Assembly (NCBI GenBank): GCA_043777375.1
Contig: JAYWHX010000126.1
Location: forward strand, 48,046 to 112,045
Source of the DNA: TH-plancto1 sp043777375
GTDB lineage: Bacteria; Planctomycetota; Planctomycetia; Planctomycetales; Planctomycetaceae
Length of the DNA: 64,000 nt
Direction of reading: 5' to 3'
A model generated the notes under the pieces. It did not search any database, was not told where the DNA came from, and worked only from the letters and a program-made list of their open reading frames with translations. Positions 10,019 to 20,600 of this stretch are shown piece by piece. The number at the start of each line of letters is the position of its first letter. The stretch's first letter is position 1. A program made the translations under genes and the position numbers.

Positions 10019-12751
10019 ATGCGGCTTTACGTCATCCTTGCAGTTCTCAAGCGGAACGTCGCCAGCTACTTCACCGGCGTGTTGGGCTACTTGTTCATTA
10101 CGGCATTCGTCGCATTGGCGGTCGCGCTGGCCTTTGACGGACGATTCTTTACGAACAACGATTGCTCGCTCGATCGCTTGAGCGAGAATTACCACTGGCT
10201 GCTGCTGTTCATCGTGCCCGCAATCACGATGGCTGCTTGGGCAGAAGAGCGACGACAAGGAACAGACGAGTTGCTGTTCACCCTGCCCGCCCGCGACTTC
10301 GAGATCCTGATTGGAAAGTACGGAGCTGTGCTCGCGGTCTACACCGTAGCGCTGTTCTTCACTTGCCCGCTTGTGATTGCCTTGGAGCGTCTGGGAAGTC
10401 CGGACTACGGGGCCCTGTTCTCGACCTACACCGGGTACTGGCTCGCAGGTGCGGCGATGCTGGCTGTGGGGATGTTCGCCAGTTCGCTGACGAACTCGTC
10501 GACCGTCGCGTTTGTTCTCGCAGCGGTGATGACCTCGTTTTTCGTGTTCATTGACCAACTCGTCGCCTTGCGTTCTGTGCTGGAGACAGCAGGGATTCGC
10601 GAGCCGCTGGGCGTGTCCGGTTATCTGCATCAGTTCGCGACTGGAGTAATTCCTTGGGGCGGCGTGATTTACTTCGCATCGATCACGGTGCTATTCCTCT
10701 ATTTGAACGCGGTCATGATTGCCCGACGTCATTGGAAGGGAGCCCCCGGCGGTACGAGCCTGGGAGTGCAGTACTTCGTGCGGGCTCTGTCGCTAGCGGT
10801 CGTGGTCGTCAGCTTGTCCTACGCCGTGTCGGTGATTGGCAGCCGAATCGACCTGACCAAGGGCGGGCTCTTCTCGCTCTCCCCGACCTCGCGAGACGTG
10901 ATTAAAAACATCGATCCGAAACGCCCGGTGTCGATCACAGCCTATCTCTCGCAGGATGTCCCTAAGGAATACCTGCCGATTCAGAAAAAGCTGCAAGGGC
11001 TGCTGCGGCAGTTCGACAAGCTGGGCGGCAGCTCGGTCGATGTCCGCATCGTCACTGTCGACCCATTGAGCAAGCAAGCCGAAGAAGCCTCTCAGTGGGG
11101 GATTCAGGCCCGCCCGGCTCAGACCGAGCGCGATGGCCGGTTCTCGGTCGAGGAAGTCTTTCTGGGCGTGGTCGCCAGCAGCGGCTTCGATCAAGTGGTG
11201 ATCCCTTACTTCGAAAAAGGCACGCCGGTGGAGTTCGAGTTGACTCGGGCCATCGGGACTGTCTCGCGTGAAAAGCGAATGACCATCGGCATCCTGACGA
11301 CCGACGCCAAGGTCTTCGGTGGGATGAATATGCAGACCTTCCAGCCCGATCCTGAATGGCGGCTGGTCACAGAATTAAAGCGGCAATACAACGTCCGCGA
11401 GATCAGCCCCGACAAGCCGATCCCATTGAAGGGGGCTTCAAAGCCCACAGCCGCAGAGCTAGACGCTTTGGGGGACAATGCTCCGAAAACGGACGAGGAA
11501 CCAGTGGATGTCCTAGTTTCCATTCTGCCATCGACTCTGACACAAGAGCAGATGAAGAACCTGGTCGACTACGTCAAGGCCGGTGGCCCGTCGCTCATCT
11601 TCGATGACCCGGCTCCCGTCTTTGCGGGACTGCCGAACTCGCCGAACATCCCCAACAAGCCCAGCCAGGGCGGAGGCATGTTCGGAATGGGTGGGCAACC
11701 CGGTGCGCCGAAGGCTGACGGCGGGAAAGCCACTTCGCTGATGGATGCCATCGGTGTCGATTGGGACACTCGCAGCATCCTATTCGATAACCTCAATCCT
11801 CACCCGAAGCACGAAGAACGCTTCCCCAAACAGCTGGTGTTTGTGACAGCCAACAGCTCAGACAACAAATCGGGGATCAGTTCTGCCAGTCCGATTACTT
11901 CGGGGCTGCAAGAAATTCTGGCGTGGTTCTCGGGCGAGATTCGCAAGGCGTCCGGCAGCAAGATTGATTTTACTCCGCTGTTGCAAACCCACTTGGGCAC
12001 CTCCGGTTCAATCGACTGGGACGATGCAACGCAGAGTTTTGGCTTCGGCGGTCAACGCGGGCCAAACTTTGAGGCGAAGCGTGTGAGCGATGAGAGCACG
12101 CACATCATCGGGGCTCGTATCAAGGGTACGGGCGACGACAAGGTCAATGCGATCTTCATCGCCGACGTCGATCTGGTCCATGACGTGATGTTCAACATCT
12201 TCGATACTCAGATCGAAGACTTGGTGATCGACAATACGCTGTTTGTGATGAACTGCGTCGACACACTCGCTGGCTCTGACGACTACGTCAAGCTGCGAAA
12301 CCGCCGACCCGCTCAGCGGACGCTCGAACGGATCGAAACCGAGAAGAACAAGTTCGATGCAGCCCGCCAAAAACGAGAACAGGAAGCGACCAAGGACGCC
12401 GACAAGAGTCTGGCGGATGCCAAAACTCGTATCGAGAAGGTGTTGGCCGACATCCGCGAAAACAAGCAGATGGACGAGGGCGAAAAACTCCAAATCCTGG
12501 AGAACGCCACAGCTGCGGAGAACCGCAAGTTGGAGTTGGAGCAGAAGACGATCGACCAGAAAAAGGCCAGTTCAATTCGCCTGGCCCGCATCGAGTCACA
12601 AGAACTGGTCAAGTCGATCGAAAATCGCACGTGGATCGAATCGTTCCTGCTGTGTGTACTGCCCGCCCTGCTGCTGGGGCTGGTGGTACTCGGCATGCGG
12701 TTGCTGAACGAAGACAGCGGTGCCGCGACGGACCGTCTGGTCAGTCGCTAG
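10019..12751 (+). CDS. ABC permease fused to GldG-like auxiliary domain
   Basis: A 910-residue membrane protein that joins two functions. Residues 1-260 hold six hydrophobic segments of an ABC-2/GldF-type permease. A further membrane helix near 262-280 leads into a large extracytoplasmic GldG-like (ABC_transp_aux) region of about 280-770, with a Gly/Pro-rich loop near 545-570. A charged coiled coil follows (about 775-880, many Glu, Lys and Asp). The protein ends with a membrane helix (SFLLCVLPALLLGLVVLGM). It lies between its ATPase and the DUF4340 gene, all on the same strand with gaps under 100 bp, so the three form an operon. Transported substrate is unknown. Confidence 0.87.
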   Translation: MRLYVILAVLKRNVASYFTGVLGYLFITAFVALAVALAFDGRFFTNNDCSLDRLSENYHWLLLFIVPAITMAAWAEERRQGTDELLFTLPARDFEILIGKYGAVLAVYTVALFFTCPLVIALERLGSPDYGALFSTYTGYWLAGAAMLAVGMFASSLTNSSTVAFVLAAVMTSFFVFIDQLVALRSVLETAGIREPLGVSGYLHQFATGVIPWGGVIYFASITVLFLYLNAVMIARRHWKGAPGGTSLGVQYFVRALSLAVVVVSLSYAVSVIGSRIDLTKGGLFSLSPTSRDVIKNIDPKRPVSITAYLSQDVPKEYLPIQKKLQGLLRQFDKLGGSSVDVRIVTVDPLSKQAEEASQWGIQARPAQTERDGRFSVEEVFLGVVASSGFDQVVIPYFEKGTPVEFELTRAIGTVSREKRMTIGILTTDAKVFGGMNMQTFQPDPEWRLVTELKRQYNVREISPDKPIPLKGASKPTAAELDALGDNAPKTDEEPVDVLVSILPSTLTQEQMKNLVDYVKAGGPSLIFDDPAPVFAGLPNSPNIPNKPSQGGGMFGMGGQPGAPKADGGKATSLMDAIGVDWDTRSILFDNLNPHPKHEERFPKQLVFVTANSSDNKSGISSASPITSGLQEILAWFSGEIRKASGSKIDFTPLLQTHLGTSGSIDWDDATQSFGFGGQRGPNFEAKRVSDESTHIIGARIKGTGDDKVNAIFIADVDLVHDVMFNIFDTQIEDLVIDNTLFVMNCVDTLAGSDDYVKLRNRRPAQRTLERIETEKNKFDAARQKREQEATKDADKSLADAKTRIEKVLADIRENKQMDEGEKLQILENATAAENRKLELEQKTIDQKKASSIRLARIESQELVKSIENRTWIESFLLCVLPALLLGLVVLGMRLLNEDSGAATDRLVSR

Positions 12752-12834
12752 TCCGCAGCGTGAACATGCTGGTCGCCTTTCGCTCTGCGAAAGACGACAC
12801 ACTCGACACGGAAACACTTATCGGGAATTGAACC

Positions 12835-14631
12835 ATGAATCCGATCCTCCGCACGCTGACTTTCGTGGTAGCTGCCATCCTTTCGTTAGGCGCAGCTGGG
12901 TTGACCTTCTGGTCCCACCGTCCGGCTCAAGTGGACTGGGAAGCCGATATTGGCGAATGGTTTTTCCCAACCTTCACGGACCCGAACAAGGCGACCTCGC
13001 TGCAGGTCGCCACGTTTGACAAGGCCGCCTCGAAGACCACCTCCTTTAGTGTGGCGTTCAAGGACGGCAAGTGGCGCATCCCCTCCCATAACGACTACCC
13101 CGCTGACGGCAAGGACCGCCTGAAGCAGACAGCGGCCAGCGTCATCGGGATCACACGTGGGACCCTGGCCGGTAAGACGAAAGAGGCCCACAAGCAGCAC
13201 AATCTGCTTGACCCTCTCGATACGAAAATCACCGAGACCGATGGCCGTGGTGATCGCATCACACTGAAGGGTGGCGACACGACGCTAGTCGATTTCATTA
13301 TCGGAAAAAAGAAGGAAGGCTCCAACAGCACCTACTACATCCGCAAAGCCGACGAGGATCGGTTCTTTCTGTCGGAAGTCAAAATCCAACTCTCGACCAA
13401 GTTCTCGGACTGGATCGAGCCCGATCTGCTGGCACTCAAACAAGACGACGTGAAGAGCATTCTGATCGACCGTTACGCGGTGAATGAGGCGGAAAGTAAA
13501 ATCGATCAGGGTGAGCAGTCGCTCCTGAATCGAGAGAATGCCACAGCTGATTGGAAGGTCGACGGTATCGATGCAACCCAAGTGAAGCCAAAGACCAGCG
13601 TGATCAGCGCGATGCTGAAATCGTTCGATGATCTGCAAATCGTCGGAGTCCGCCCCAAGCCCGAAGGCTTGAGTGCCAGCCTTCAAAGTGGAGGCACGAT
13701 GAAGGTCACGAACTCCACCATCGCCGACCTCCAGAGCCGGGGATTCTTTTTCACCGGCAAGGGACTCGTCTCTAATGAAGGCGATCTGCTGGTCAGTACC
13801 TTCGACGGTGTGAGCTACGTGCTGCGTTTTGGTGAGGTCTTCACGGGCACCGATGTCGACATCGAAGTGGGCAGTTCGAAGGAGACGGAAAAGAAGGTCG
13901 CCGAAGAACCGAAGACAGTGGGCGACAAGCCAGCTGATCCCGCCAAGCCAGTCGAGGCCGACGCAGCTGCTAAGAAGAGCCGCTTTGTTTTCATCACAGC
14001 TCAGTTTGATGCCGCGGCTCTCGGCCCTGCTCCTGTCGCCCCGAAAAAGCCGGAAGCCCCGAAGGACGAAGCTCCCGCTGCTGATCCGGCCAAACCAGCC
14101 GCAGCCGGCGACAAGCCCGTCGAGCCCGCTGCCCCAGCCGTTGACGCGAACGCTGAAGCCAAGGCCGCCCATGAAAAGGCCATGCAGGACTACCAGACTC
14201 AGTCGGATGTCTTCCGCATCAAGAAGAAAGAATTCGACGAGAAGAAGGTTTCGGGCGAGAAGAAGGCCAAGGATCTCAACGCTCGTTTTGCTGACTGGTA
14301 CTACGTCATTTCGGAAGACCTGTTCACCGAACTGCGTGTGAAGCCGGAGGATCTCGTCGAGCCGCTGGTCGCTGCCGCTCCCGGTGGTGAAGAGGGCTTG
14401 CCCACGATTCCACCATTGCCCAGCACTCCTCAGCCCGCAGCTCCCGTGGAAGGTGAGCCACCCGCGACCGAGCCCGCGACGCCCGTTGAGGGGGAACCAG
14501 CAGCTCCAGAGAAGCCCGCTGTAGAAGCTGAAACACCGGCTGCCCCAGCGGAAGCGCCCGCTGTGGAAGTGCCGCCAGCTGAAGCTGCTCCGGCAGCCGA
14601 GGGTACTGCTGTCCCGCCCGCGACCCCTTGA
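12835..14631 (+). CDS. DUF4340 domain protein with Pro/Ala-rich tail
   Basis: A 598-residue protein anchored by one N-terminal membrane helix (residues about 8-26, LTFVVAAILSLGAAGLTFW). The folded part carries DUF4340 repeats, the family usually encoded beside GldG-like ABC proteins. After residue about 350 the sequence becomes low-complexity: Lys/Glu-rich, then Ala/Pro/Glu-rich, ending in about 90 residues of mostly Pro, Ala and Glu. That tail looks like a flexible, surface-extending linker. It is the last gene of the ABC operon and lies 84 bp after the permease fusion. A structural partner of the transporter in the periplasm is the likely role, by context only. Confidence 0.83.
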   Translation: MNPILRTLTFVVAAILSLGAAGLTFWSHRPAQVDWEADIGEWFFPTFTDPNKATSLQVATFDKAASKTTSFSVAFKDGKWRIPSHNDYPADGKDRLKQTAASVIGITRGTLAGKTKEAHKQHNLLDPLDTKITETDGRGDRITLKGGDTTLVDFIIGKKKEGSNSTYYIRKADEDRFFLSEVKIQLSTKFSDWIEPDLLALKQDDVKSILIDRYAVNEAESKIDQGEQSLLNRENATADWKVDGIDATQVKPKTSVISAMLKSFDDLQIVGVRPKPEGLSASLQSGGTMKVTNSTIADLQSRGFFFTGKGLVSNEGDLLVSTFDGVSYVLRFGEVFTGTDVDIEVGSSKETEKKVAEEPKTVGDKPADPAKPVEADAAAKKSRFVFITAQFDAAALGPAPVAPKKPEAPKDEAPAADPAKPAAAGDKPVEPAAPAVDANAEAKAAHEKAMQDYQTQSDVFRIKKKEFDEKKVSGEKKAKDLNARFADWYYVISEDLFTELRVKPEDLVEPLVAAAPGGEEGLPTIPPLPSTPQPAAPVEGEPPATEPATPVEGEPAAPEKPAVEAETPAAPAEAPAVEVPPAEAAPAAEGTAVPPATP

Positions 14632-14697
14632 TTGATGTGTGAGGCTACCCCGAAAGCCTGTCGATCACATACTTGGCGAACGGCCGAGAATCGTCTC

Positions 14698-14726
14698 CCC
14701 GCCATCCTACTCGTCAGAGTGGCGGG
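14698..14726. terminator. Bulged hairpin between convergent genes
   Basis: CCCGCCA at 14698-14704 pairs with TGGCGGG at 14720-14726, and an inner ACTC/GAGT pair closes a short loop. It lies between the convergent DUF4340 and photolyase genes and may end transcription from both sides. There is no T-tract, so the call is tentative. Confidence 0.4.
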
Positions 14727-14749
14727 CCTGTGATTCTGCCTCGTTTCCC

Positions 14750-16201
14750 CTACGGCTGCTTCAACTTCCCGAATGCTTCCAAGGCTTCCAAGCGGGCCTC
14801 GGCATGATCGACGATCGGCTCGGGATAGGTCGCACCCAGCTGAACCCCCGCACGACGCAGCTCCTCACTCGAAGCCATCCACGGCTGATGGATGGTGCGG
14901 TTGCTCAGCTTCGAGATCTCGGGAATCCAGCGCCGAACATATGTCCCCTCGGGGTCGAATTTTTCCCCTTGCGTCATGGGATTGAAGACGCGGAAATACG
15001 GGGCGGCATCGGCTCCGCAGCCGCCGATCCACTGCCAGCCCATCGTGTTGCTGGCCAGGTCGGCATCCAGCAGCGTGTCCCAGAACCAGCGGGCCCCCTC
15101 GGTCCACGAGATGCGTAGATCCTTGGTCAGGAATGACCCCACGATCATGCGCACGCGATTGTGCATCCAACCAGTGGTCCACAACTCGCGCATCCCCGCG
15201 TCGACGATCGGGTAGCCGGTCATCCCCCGCTGCCAGGCTCGCAGCTGAGCGGGATTAGCCTCCCAGGGAAACCGCGCGAAGTCCGCCCGCAGTGGGGAGA
15301 CCGGTGTCTGCGGAAAATGAAACAGGATGTGATAAGCGAACTCGCGCCAGCCGATCTCTGATAGAAAAGTGCGAGCGTCGTCGTGCGGCTGCCCGCGAAA
15401 CGCCGCATGCACAGCGTGCCAGACCTGACGCGGTCCGATCTCGCCGAAGTGTAAATGCGGAGACAACCGCGATGTCCCCGGCTGCCCGGGATTGTTGCGT
15501 CCCTCGCGATAGGTCGAGACAGCCTGCTTGAGAAACCGGGCAAGGTTGGCCGCGGCTCCCGCCTCACCGGGTGCCCAGTCCTGACTGAACCCCGCGTCCC
15601 ACTTCAGGCGTGGCAGTAAAGCCCAGTCCAGCAGAGACTCCGAGGTCGGCCACTGCGCCGGGCTGGGAATCTCCTCGGGACTAGGGATCTCTGCCGACTC
15701 CACGGGCTTCGCGAGGCACGACTTCCAGAACGGTGTAAACACCTGATATGGCCCGCCCGTCTTGGTCGCGACCTCCCACGGTTCAAAGAGTAGCGACCCC
15801 TTAAAGCTCTCCGCCGACAGCCCCGTGCTGCGCAGTTCCGTCTTCACGATCTGGTCCCGCGCGATGCTGGTCGGCTCGTACCTGCGATTCCAATAGACAG
15901 CTGTGGCACCCGTTTCGGCAATCAGAGTCTTGAGAGATTTCATCGCAGGACCAGACCGCAACACCAGCTGTGACCCCTTGCGAAGCAAATCGCGAGCGAG
16001 TGATTCGAGGGAATGGTGCAACCACCAGCGAGTGGCTCCACCGGGAGTCCAGTTCCCTTCTTCCTCGGGGCCGTGAATGTAAACCGGAATCACCGACGAG
16101 TGATGAGCCAGGGCGTGTGCGAGCGCGGGATTGTCAGCCAGACGCAGGTCTTGGCGGAACCAGACAATCGCGGGGCAAGAATAGTTTGATGAGTTGCTCA
16201 T
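14750..16201 (-). CDS. phr: Deoxyribodipyrimidine photolyase
   Basis: A 483-residue flavoprotein of the cryptochrome/photolyase family that splits UV-induced cyclobutane pyrimidine dimers using light. The N-terminal alpha/beta antenna domain opens with AIVWFRQDLRLADNPAL. The FAD-binding C-terminal half shows TSRLSPHLHFGEIGPRQVW, EIGWREFAYHILFH, MHNRVRMIVGSFLTKDL and the ASNTMGWQWIGGCGADA stretch that is nearly invariant in class I photolyases. The start at 16201 (MSNSSNYSCPAIVWF) is chosen because the antenna domain follows at the usual distance; a frame from 16240 adds 13 residues. The gene stands alone. Class I CPD photolyase is the most likely activity. Confidence 0.92.
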   Translation of the reverse strand: MSNSSNYSCPAIVWFRQDLRLADNPALAHALAHHSSVIPVYIHGPEEEGNWTPGGATRWWLHHSLESLARDLLRKGSQLVLRSGPAMKSLKTLIAETGATAVYWNRRYEPTSIARDQIVKTELRSTGLSAESFKGSLLFEPWEVATKTGGPYQVFTPFWKSCLAKPVESAEIPSPEEIPSPAQWPTSESLLDWALLPRLKWDAGFSQDWAPGEAGAAANLARFLKQAVSTYREGRNNPGQPGTSRLSPHLHFGEIGPRQVWHAVHAAFRGQPHDDARTFLSEIGWREFAYHILFHFPQTPVSPLRADFARFPWEANPAQLRAWQRGMTGYPIVDAGMRELWTTGWMHNRVRMIVGSFLTKDLRISWTEGARWFWDTLLDADLASNTMGWQWIGGCGADAAPYFRVFNPMTQGEKFDPEGTYVRRWIPEISKLSNRTIHQPWMASSEELRRAGVQLGATYPEPIVDHAEARLEALEAFGKLKQP

Positions 16202-16443
16202 AATCAGAGTGTAGACCAGAGCGGGTGCGTGAAAAGCCATCGCTTGGGCAGGCTCGTCATCAGCGACAATCTGAGAGTGTCAAGACCGGTATGGGGCCTC
16301 GATCCGGGGGACTGGGGCATTTTGTAAAACACGCCTTGTCTCGTTTCAACGGGATCAGGTAGCTTCCCGAACTGATCCGCAGTCGGTGGGCAAGACCGTG
16401 TCGATTGCCAGGAGTCCCGGATCAATGATGCAAGGAGGCATCC

Positions 16444-17598
16444 ATGGCGTTCTCACGCAATCTTGAAGTCTTGGAACTCAGTGGGCTACGGCTCGATCAG
16501 CCGCTCATTCACTGCGGCGAGCTGAGCCCGAGTGACGTTCGTTTGGCATCCGAAGCCCGCTTTCATGCGGTTCAGAGTGCATTCCAATCGGCCATCGATC
16601 GGCATGTCGATCTGGTCGTCCTTCATTCCGAGATTTTGAGCGAACGCTCAGCGGGCGGGCGAGCCCCGTGGTTTTTGAATCGCCTGATTGAAACCTGTGA
16701 TCAGCGAGGCACCTCCGTCGTCTGGGCGGAACGGCAGCACAACGCCTGGATGGGGCGGTTTGTCTCCTCACCCTCCACATTAATACGCATGGTCCCCGGC
16801 GAGGTACGCAACGTCTCGACTGATCACGGATTTGTGTTACTCCGTGTAGGTTCAACCCTCGCGTCCGCCTCTCCCCTCCTGCGCGACGACGCCTGCGTGA
16901 AGATCGGAATCGACATGCGAGCTGGCTCGCGACTCGGGCTGGAGGATTGTGATCTCGTACTCCATGAACGCACGGAGACTCGTGACGCGATCGAAGACTT
17001 TGTGGCAGCTGCCCGCGAGAACGCCTCGCAACCAATGGCCCAACTGCATACCCTGCGCCCCGACCGCTCGAACACTCGCGAAGTTCTCGCGGTCTCCTCT
17101 CTCGGGTTCGTAAAGGTCTCGTGCAGCCTCAGCGCGAATCTCGACGAGGCTCATCTCGCCGAGCACCTCACGGAAGAAGTGGACGCCGCAGCCGGGCGTT
17201 ACTTTGCCGACCATCCTCAGACCCAGCTGCTCGTGACGGATCTCGCTGTATCCGGGCATGGGACCGTGTGGGGTTCACTCTGGAATTCGGAACAGCGACA
17301 GTGGCTCCAGTCGGAGTTGACTCGTCTGTCGCGCCATCCTGGCTGCCGCGTCCGTACGATCACTCCGCTGGCGGATGGAACCGAAGCGTCGCGAGTCTGT
17401 GCGTTCGCCCCCGTGGTGAATTCGATTTGGGCAGAAGCGACGGAGAGACCCGCTCATGCCGTGCGATCACTCGCCGACCTCGCTCCGACCTCAATTGCGA
17501 TGAGTGACTGGGACAAGGACCAAGGAATCCCAGTGAACCATGCTCTCGCCTCCGAGGTGCGTCACGCCTGCCTGCACCAATTGCGATCAGCCTCCTGA
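16444..17598 (+). CDS. SbcD/YhaO-like protein with metal ligands lost
   Basis: A 384-residue protein that aligns along the start of the SbcD/YhaO metallophosphoesterase fold but lacks its catalytic residues. Where active planctomycete relatives carry DLH (motif I), GD (motif II) and GNHD (motif III), this one reads GLR (in LSGLRLDQPL), SE (in LVVLHSEIL) and RQHN (in WAERQHNAW). I see no later GHxH motif. Surrounding hydrophobic spacing is preserved, so the fold is probably intact and the nuclease activity lost. A strong AAGGAGG site lies 6 nt before the ATG. The SMC-like ATPase gene follows after 63 bp, the usual SbcD-SbcC arrangement. The likely role is a non-catalytic partner of that ATPase; this is inference. 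Confidence 0.7.
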   Translation: MAFSRNLEVLELSGLRLDQPLIHCGELSPSDVRLASEARFHAVQSAFQSAIDRHVDLVVLHSEILSERSAGGRAPWFLNRLIETCDQRGTSVVWAERQHNAWMGRFVSSPSTLIRMVPGEVRNVSTDHGFVLLRVGSTLASASPLLRDDACVKIGIDMRAGSRLGLEDCDLVLHERTETRDAIEDFVAAARENASQPMAQLHTLRPDRSNTREVLAVSSLGFVKVSCSLSANLDEAHLAEHLTEEVDAAAGRYFADHPQTQLLVTDLAVSGHGTVWGSLWNSEQRQWLQSELTRLSRHPGCRVRTITPLADGTEASRVCAFAPVVNSIWAEATERPAHAVRSLADLAPTSIAMSDWDKDQGIPVNHALASEVRHACLHQLRSAS

Positions 17599-17661
17599 AA
17601 CACCCCAGCTGGGCAAGCACCCCTCTCATACCCGCATTCCCATTCATCGCGGAACTCGAAC

Positions 17662-20600
17662 ATGCAGTTTCAAAACATCCAGATCGATGGCTTCGGCACC
17701 TTGGCCGATATGCAGATCGATGATCTCTCGTCCGGGCTCAACGTCTACTACGGAGCCAACGGCTCGGGAAAGACCACGATCCTGCACTTCTTGCGAGGTG
17801 TGTTCTGCGGGTTCGATGAAGCGCGTCGCTTGAACCTGTTGCCCCCGATCAAAGGTGGCACCCCCGGTGGAAGCCTGACTCTGGCGGATGAGTCGGCTCA
17901 ATTCACGGTCGTCCGTCGTGGACGAAACGACCACGCCGACGCCCTCGCCATTCAAGTGCGCCATGGCAGCGCCGAACTGGCAGAGACGCTTCGCTCTCGC
18001 ATCGAGCAGCTGGACCGCGACTTGGTTCACTTGCTGTACTTCGTGGGGAGCTACGAAGCGCACTCGATCAGTGGGCTCGTCCATCTGGCACTGAGAGATG
18101 GAATAGATCTGAGCACGACCCGCAGCGACGCGACGTGGGTGACTCCGCTGACCCGATCAGTAGAGGCCAGACGCCGCACATTGTGGGATGGACCAGCAGA
18201 ATCCCGATTGATCGGGCAACATCAAATCTCAGCGGATCACGCGGCCTTCCAAGCCAACCAGTCGGAACTCCAGCAGCAGGCCCGACAAGAAGCCGTCGTC
18301 GAGGAGTTGCAGCGAACCCGCATGCACCTGCAACGGCTGGAAGGGGAGTACACCTGGCTGGGCGCTGAGATTCAACCTGTCGAGGCGGATCTCACCGAAT
18401 GTCAGACCCGGCTCTGGTCGCGTCGCACTCGTACCGTGCGTGATGTGCAACAGATCGCGCAGCCCGCCGAGTCTGTAGAAGCAGGCTGGGTGCGGGAGTT
18501 GCACGAGCTCGACCGGCAGATTGAACACGCGAAACAGGTGCTGCGCGATCTCGCAGCGGCGCGGTTGCGACTGACCTTGGAGTCAGCGAATCACGCGTGC
18601 TCCGAGACACCCGATGAAGCGGCGACATTGCAGCTGCAGAGAAACCTGCTGTCGCAGTTGGAACACCAAGTGCTCCGCTTGCAGACCGAAGGCGAGTCGC
18701 ACCGCGTCGCCCATACGCGTGGGGCTTGCGTCTGCGATTCAGTTCTGGCGACGTTTGACCTGCATCTTTCCGAGTTGCAACAGACTGTCTACGTGTTGTG
18801 TCAACAGATCAGTCGCCGTCAGACTGTCCTGGGTCGTCAGCAATGGACTCAAGAACAGTCGCGTATCGAGCAGTGCGAGACGGAAGTCCTAGAGCGGATT
18901 CGCCGCCTGCGTGGCAGACGTGAAGAGCTGCTGACTGCCAGCCGCGATCCGCTCGCGAGTCGCGTCCGGCATGCGGTCAACCACGAGTTGTTGCACTGTC
19001 GCTGTGAACAGCACTCGGCGTTTGCGGCGAAGCTGCCCGCTGAGGCCATCCTCATCGAGCGGCCCGTCCGAGAAATTGTCACCGAGCGATTCGTCGACGA
19101 GAGCGAAGCTCGCCCCGGCGATGCGGCCTGGGAGCGAACACTGCTGGCCCGCCATCGCGAGCTGCGCCAGCGTCTGAGTGAGCTGCAACGGCGAATTCGC
19201 GATGCGCGCTTACGTATCGATGAACTGCTCGCAGAGCAGTTGCGATTCGCGGATGATCACTCCGCGATGGAGCAGCGGTTTGCACACCGTCAGGCGGAGG
19301 AGCGTCTCGCGGGGACGCGGGCCCAGTGGACCTCACTGACTCTTCAGCAGACGGTGCTGACTGAAGCTCAGCGGAGACTGCATCGCGAAGATCATTCTCG
19401 CGTAATCGCAGAAGCTTCGGTCTACTTGAACCGACTCACGCAGGGGCGTTACACGGGCTTCCACTTTGATCCGTCGATCAAGGAGCTCTTCATCCGCAAT
19501 GCGGAAGGTCAGATGTTGCCGCCCAGTGCGCTGAGCAGAGGGACGCTCGATCAGACTGCTCTCAGTTTTCGCCTAGCACTGGTCGCCGAGTATGCGCGCC
19601 GTGGTGTTCGCCTGCCATTAGTACTCGACGATGTACTGGTCGATAGCGATGAACATCGCCTGTGGGCGGCTGTCGATGTCCTGCGCGAAGTCGCAACTGC
19701 GGGACAGCAGGTGGTGTTTCTAACCTGCCAGGAGCATCTGTCGGATCTGTTCGATGAGAATGGGCTGACGGTTCGCACTTTGAGCGGAGGTGTTCGGAAA
19801 GCCGCTCGTCCTCAGCGAGTGTCTTCCCCATCGCGGTCCACGGTTGAAGTGGTGGCCATCGAGTCTGGCACGGACAGTGTTGTCTATCGATCGACGAAAG
19901 AACGCCCTTTCGCGGAGCGCAAGGCGACACTCGACGACACCTGGGTCGAGGCAATCCCCTCTGCGATTCCCGTGAGAGTCGAATACTCGCGACCACTGAT
20001 TCAGAACACGGTCCACTCGACCGAGACGATCGTCTCGCCGCTGCCACGAGTGATCGAGAATACGGTCGACACCGATGCCGCGCTCCGCGTTCGCGTCCAA
20101 CCCGAAGGGCCGTACTGGCTGCGGATCGACAGCTCGATCGGGTTGCTGCCTTCTCTCGGAACGCAAATGATCGGGAGACTGGGGACGCTCGGAGTCAGCA
20201 TTCTTGGCGAGCTGATTCTGCTGGATGTGAACACGCTCGGGTCGGAACTGGAAGCTCTGCAAATCTCGCCCGCTCAGCTGCGGCTGTGGCAGGCGGAGGC
20301 ACGACTGTTGTCGAGCGTTCCCGACCTGACTGGACTGGAAGCTCAACTGCTGGCTGCGATCGGCATCCATAACCCCGTTGAGCTGGGAGCAGAAGATGCG
20401 GAGACGCTGAGTCGGCGAATCGAGCGCGCTCAACGGCGGAGTTCGGACATGTGGCAACCGTGGATGGCGGACAGAACGGACTCACCAGATCTCGACAAAG
20501 TCCGCTCCTGGATTCGGAATGGCCGGCGGGCGATGACGTTCCGCGCGGCGAGCCAGTGGGCGGGCTGGAGACCGCGTCGGTTGCAAGACCTCGAAGCCGG

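Noticed and set aside
13285..14172. A 295-residue minus-strand frame inside the DUF4340 gene
   Set aside because: Antisense shadow of a well-supported gene; composition is due to the codon pattern of the sense frame.
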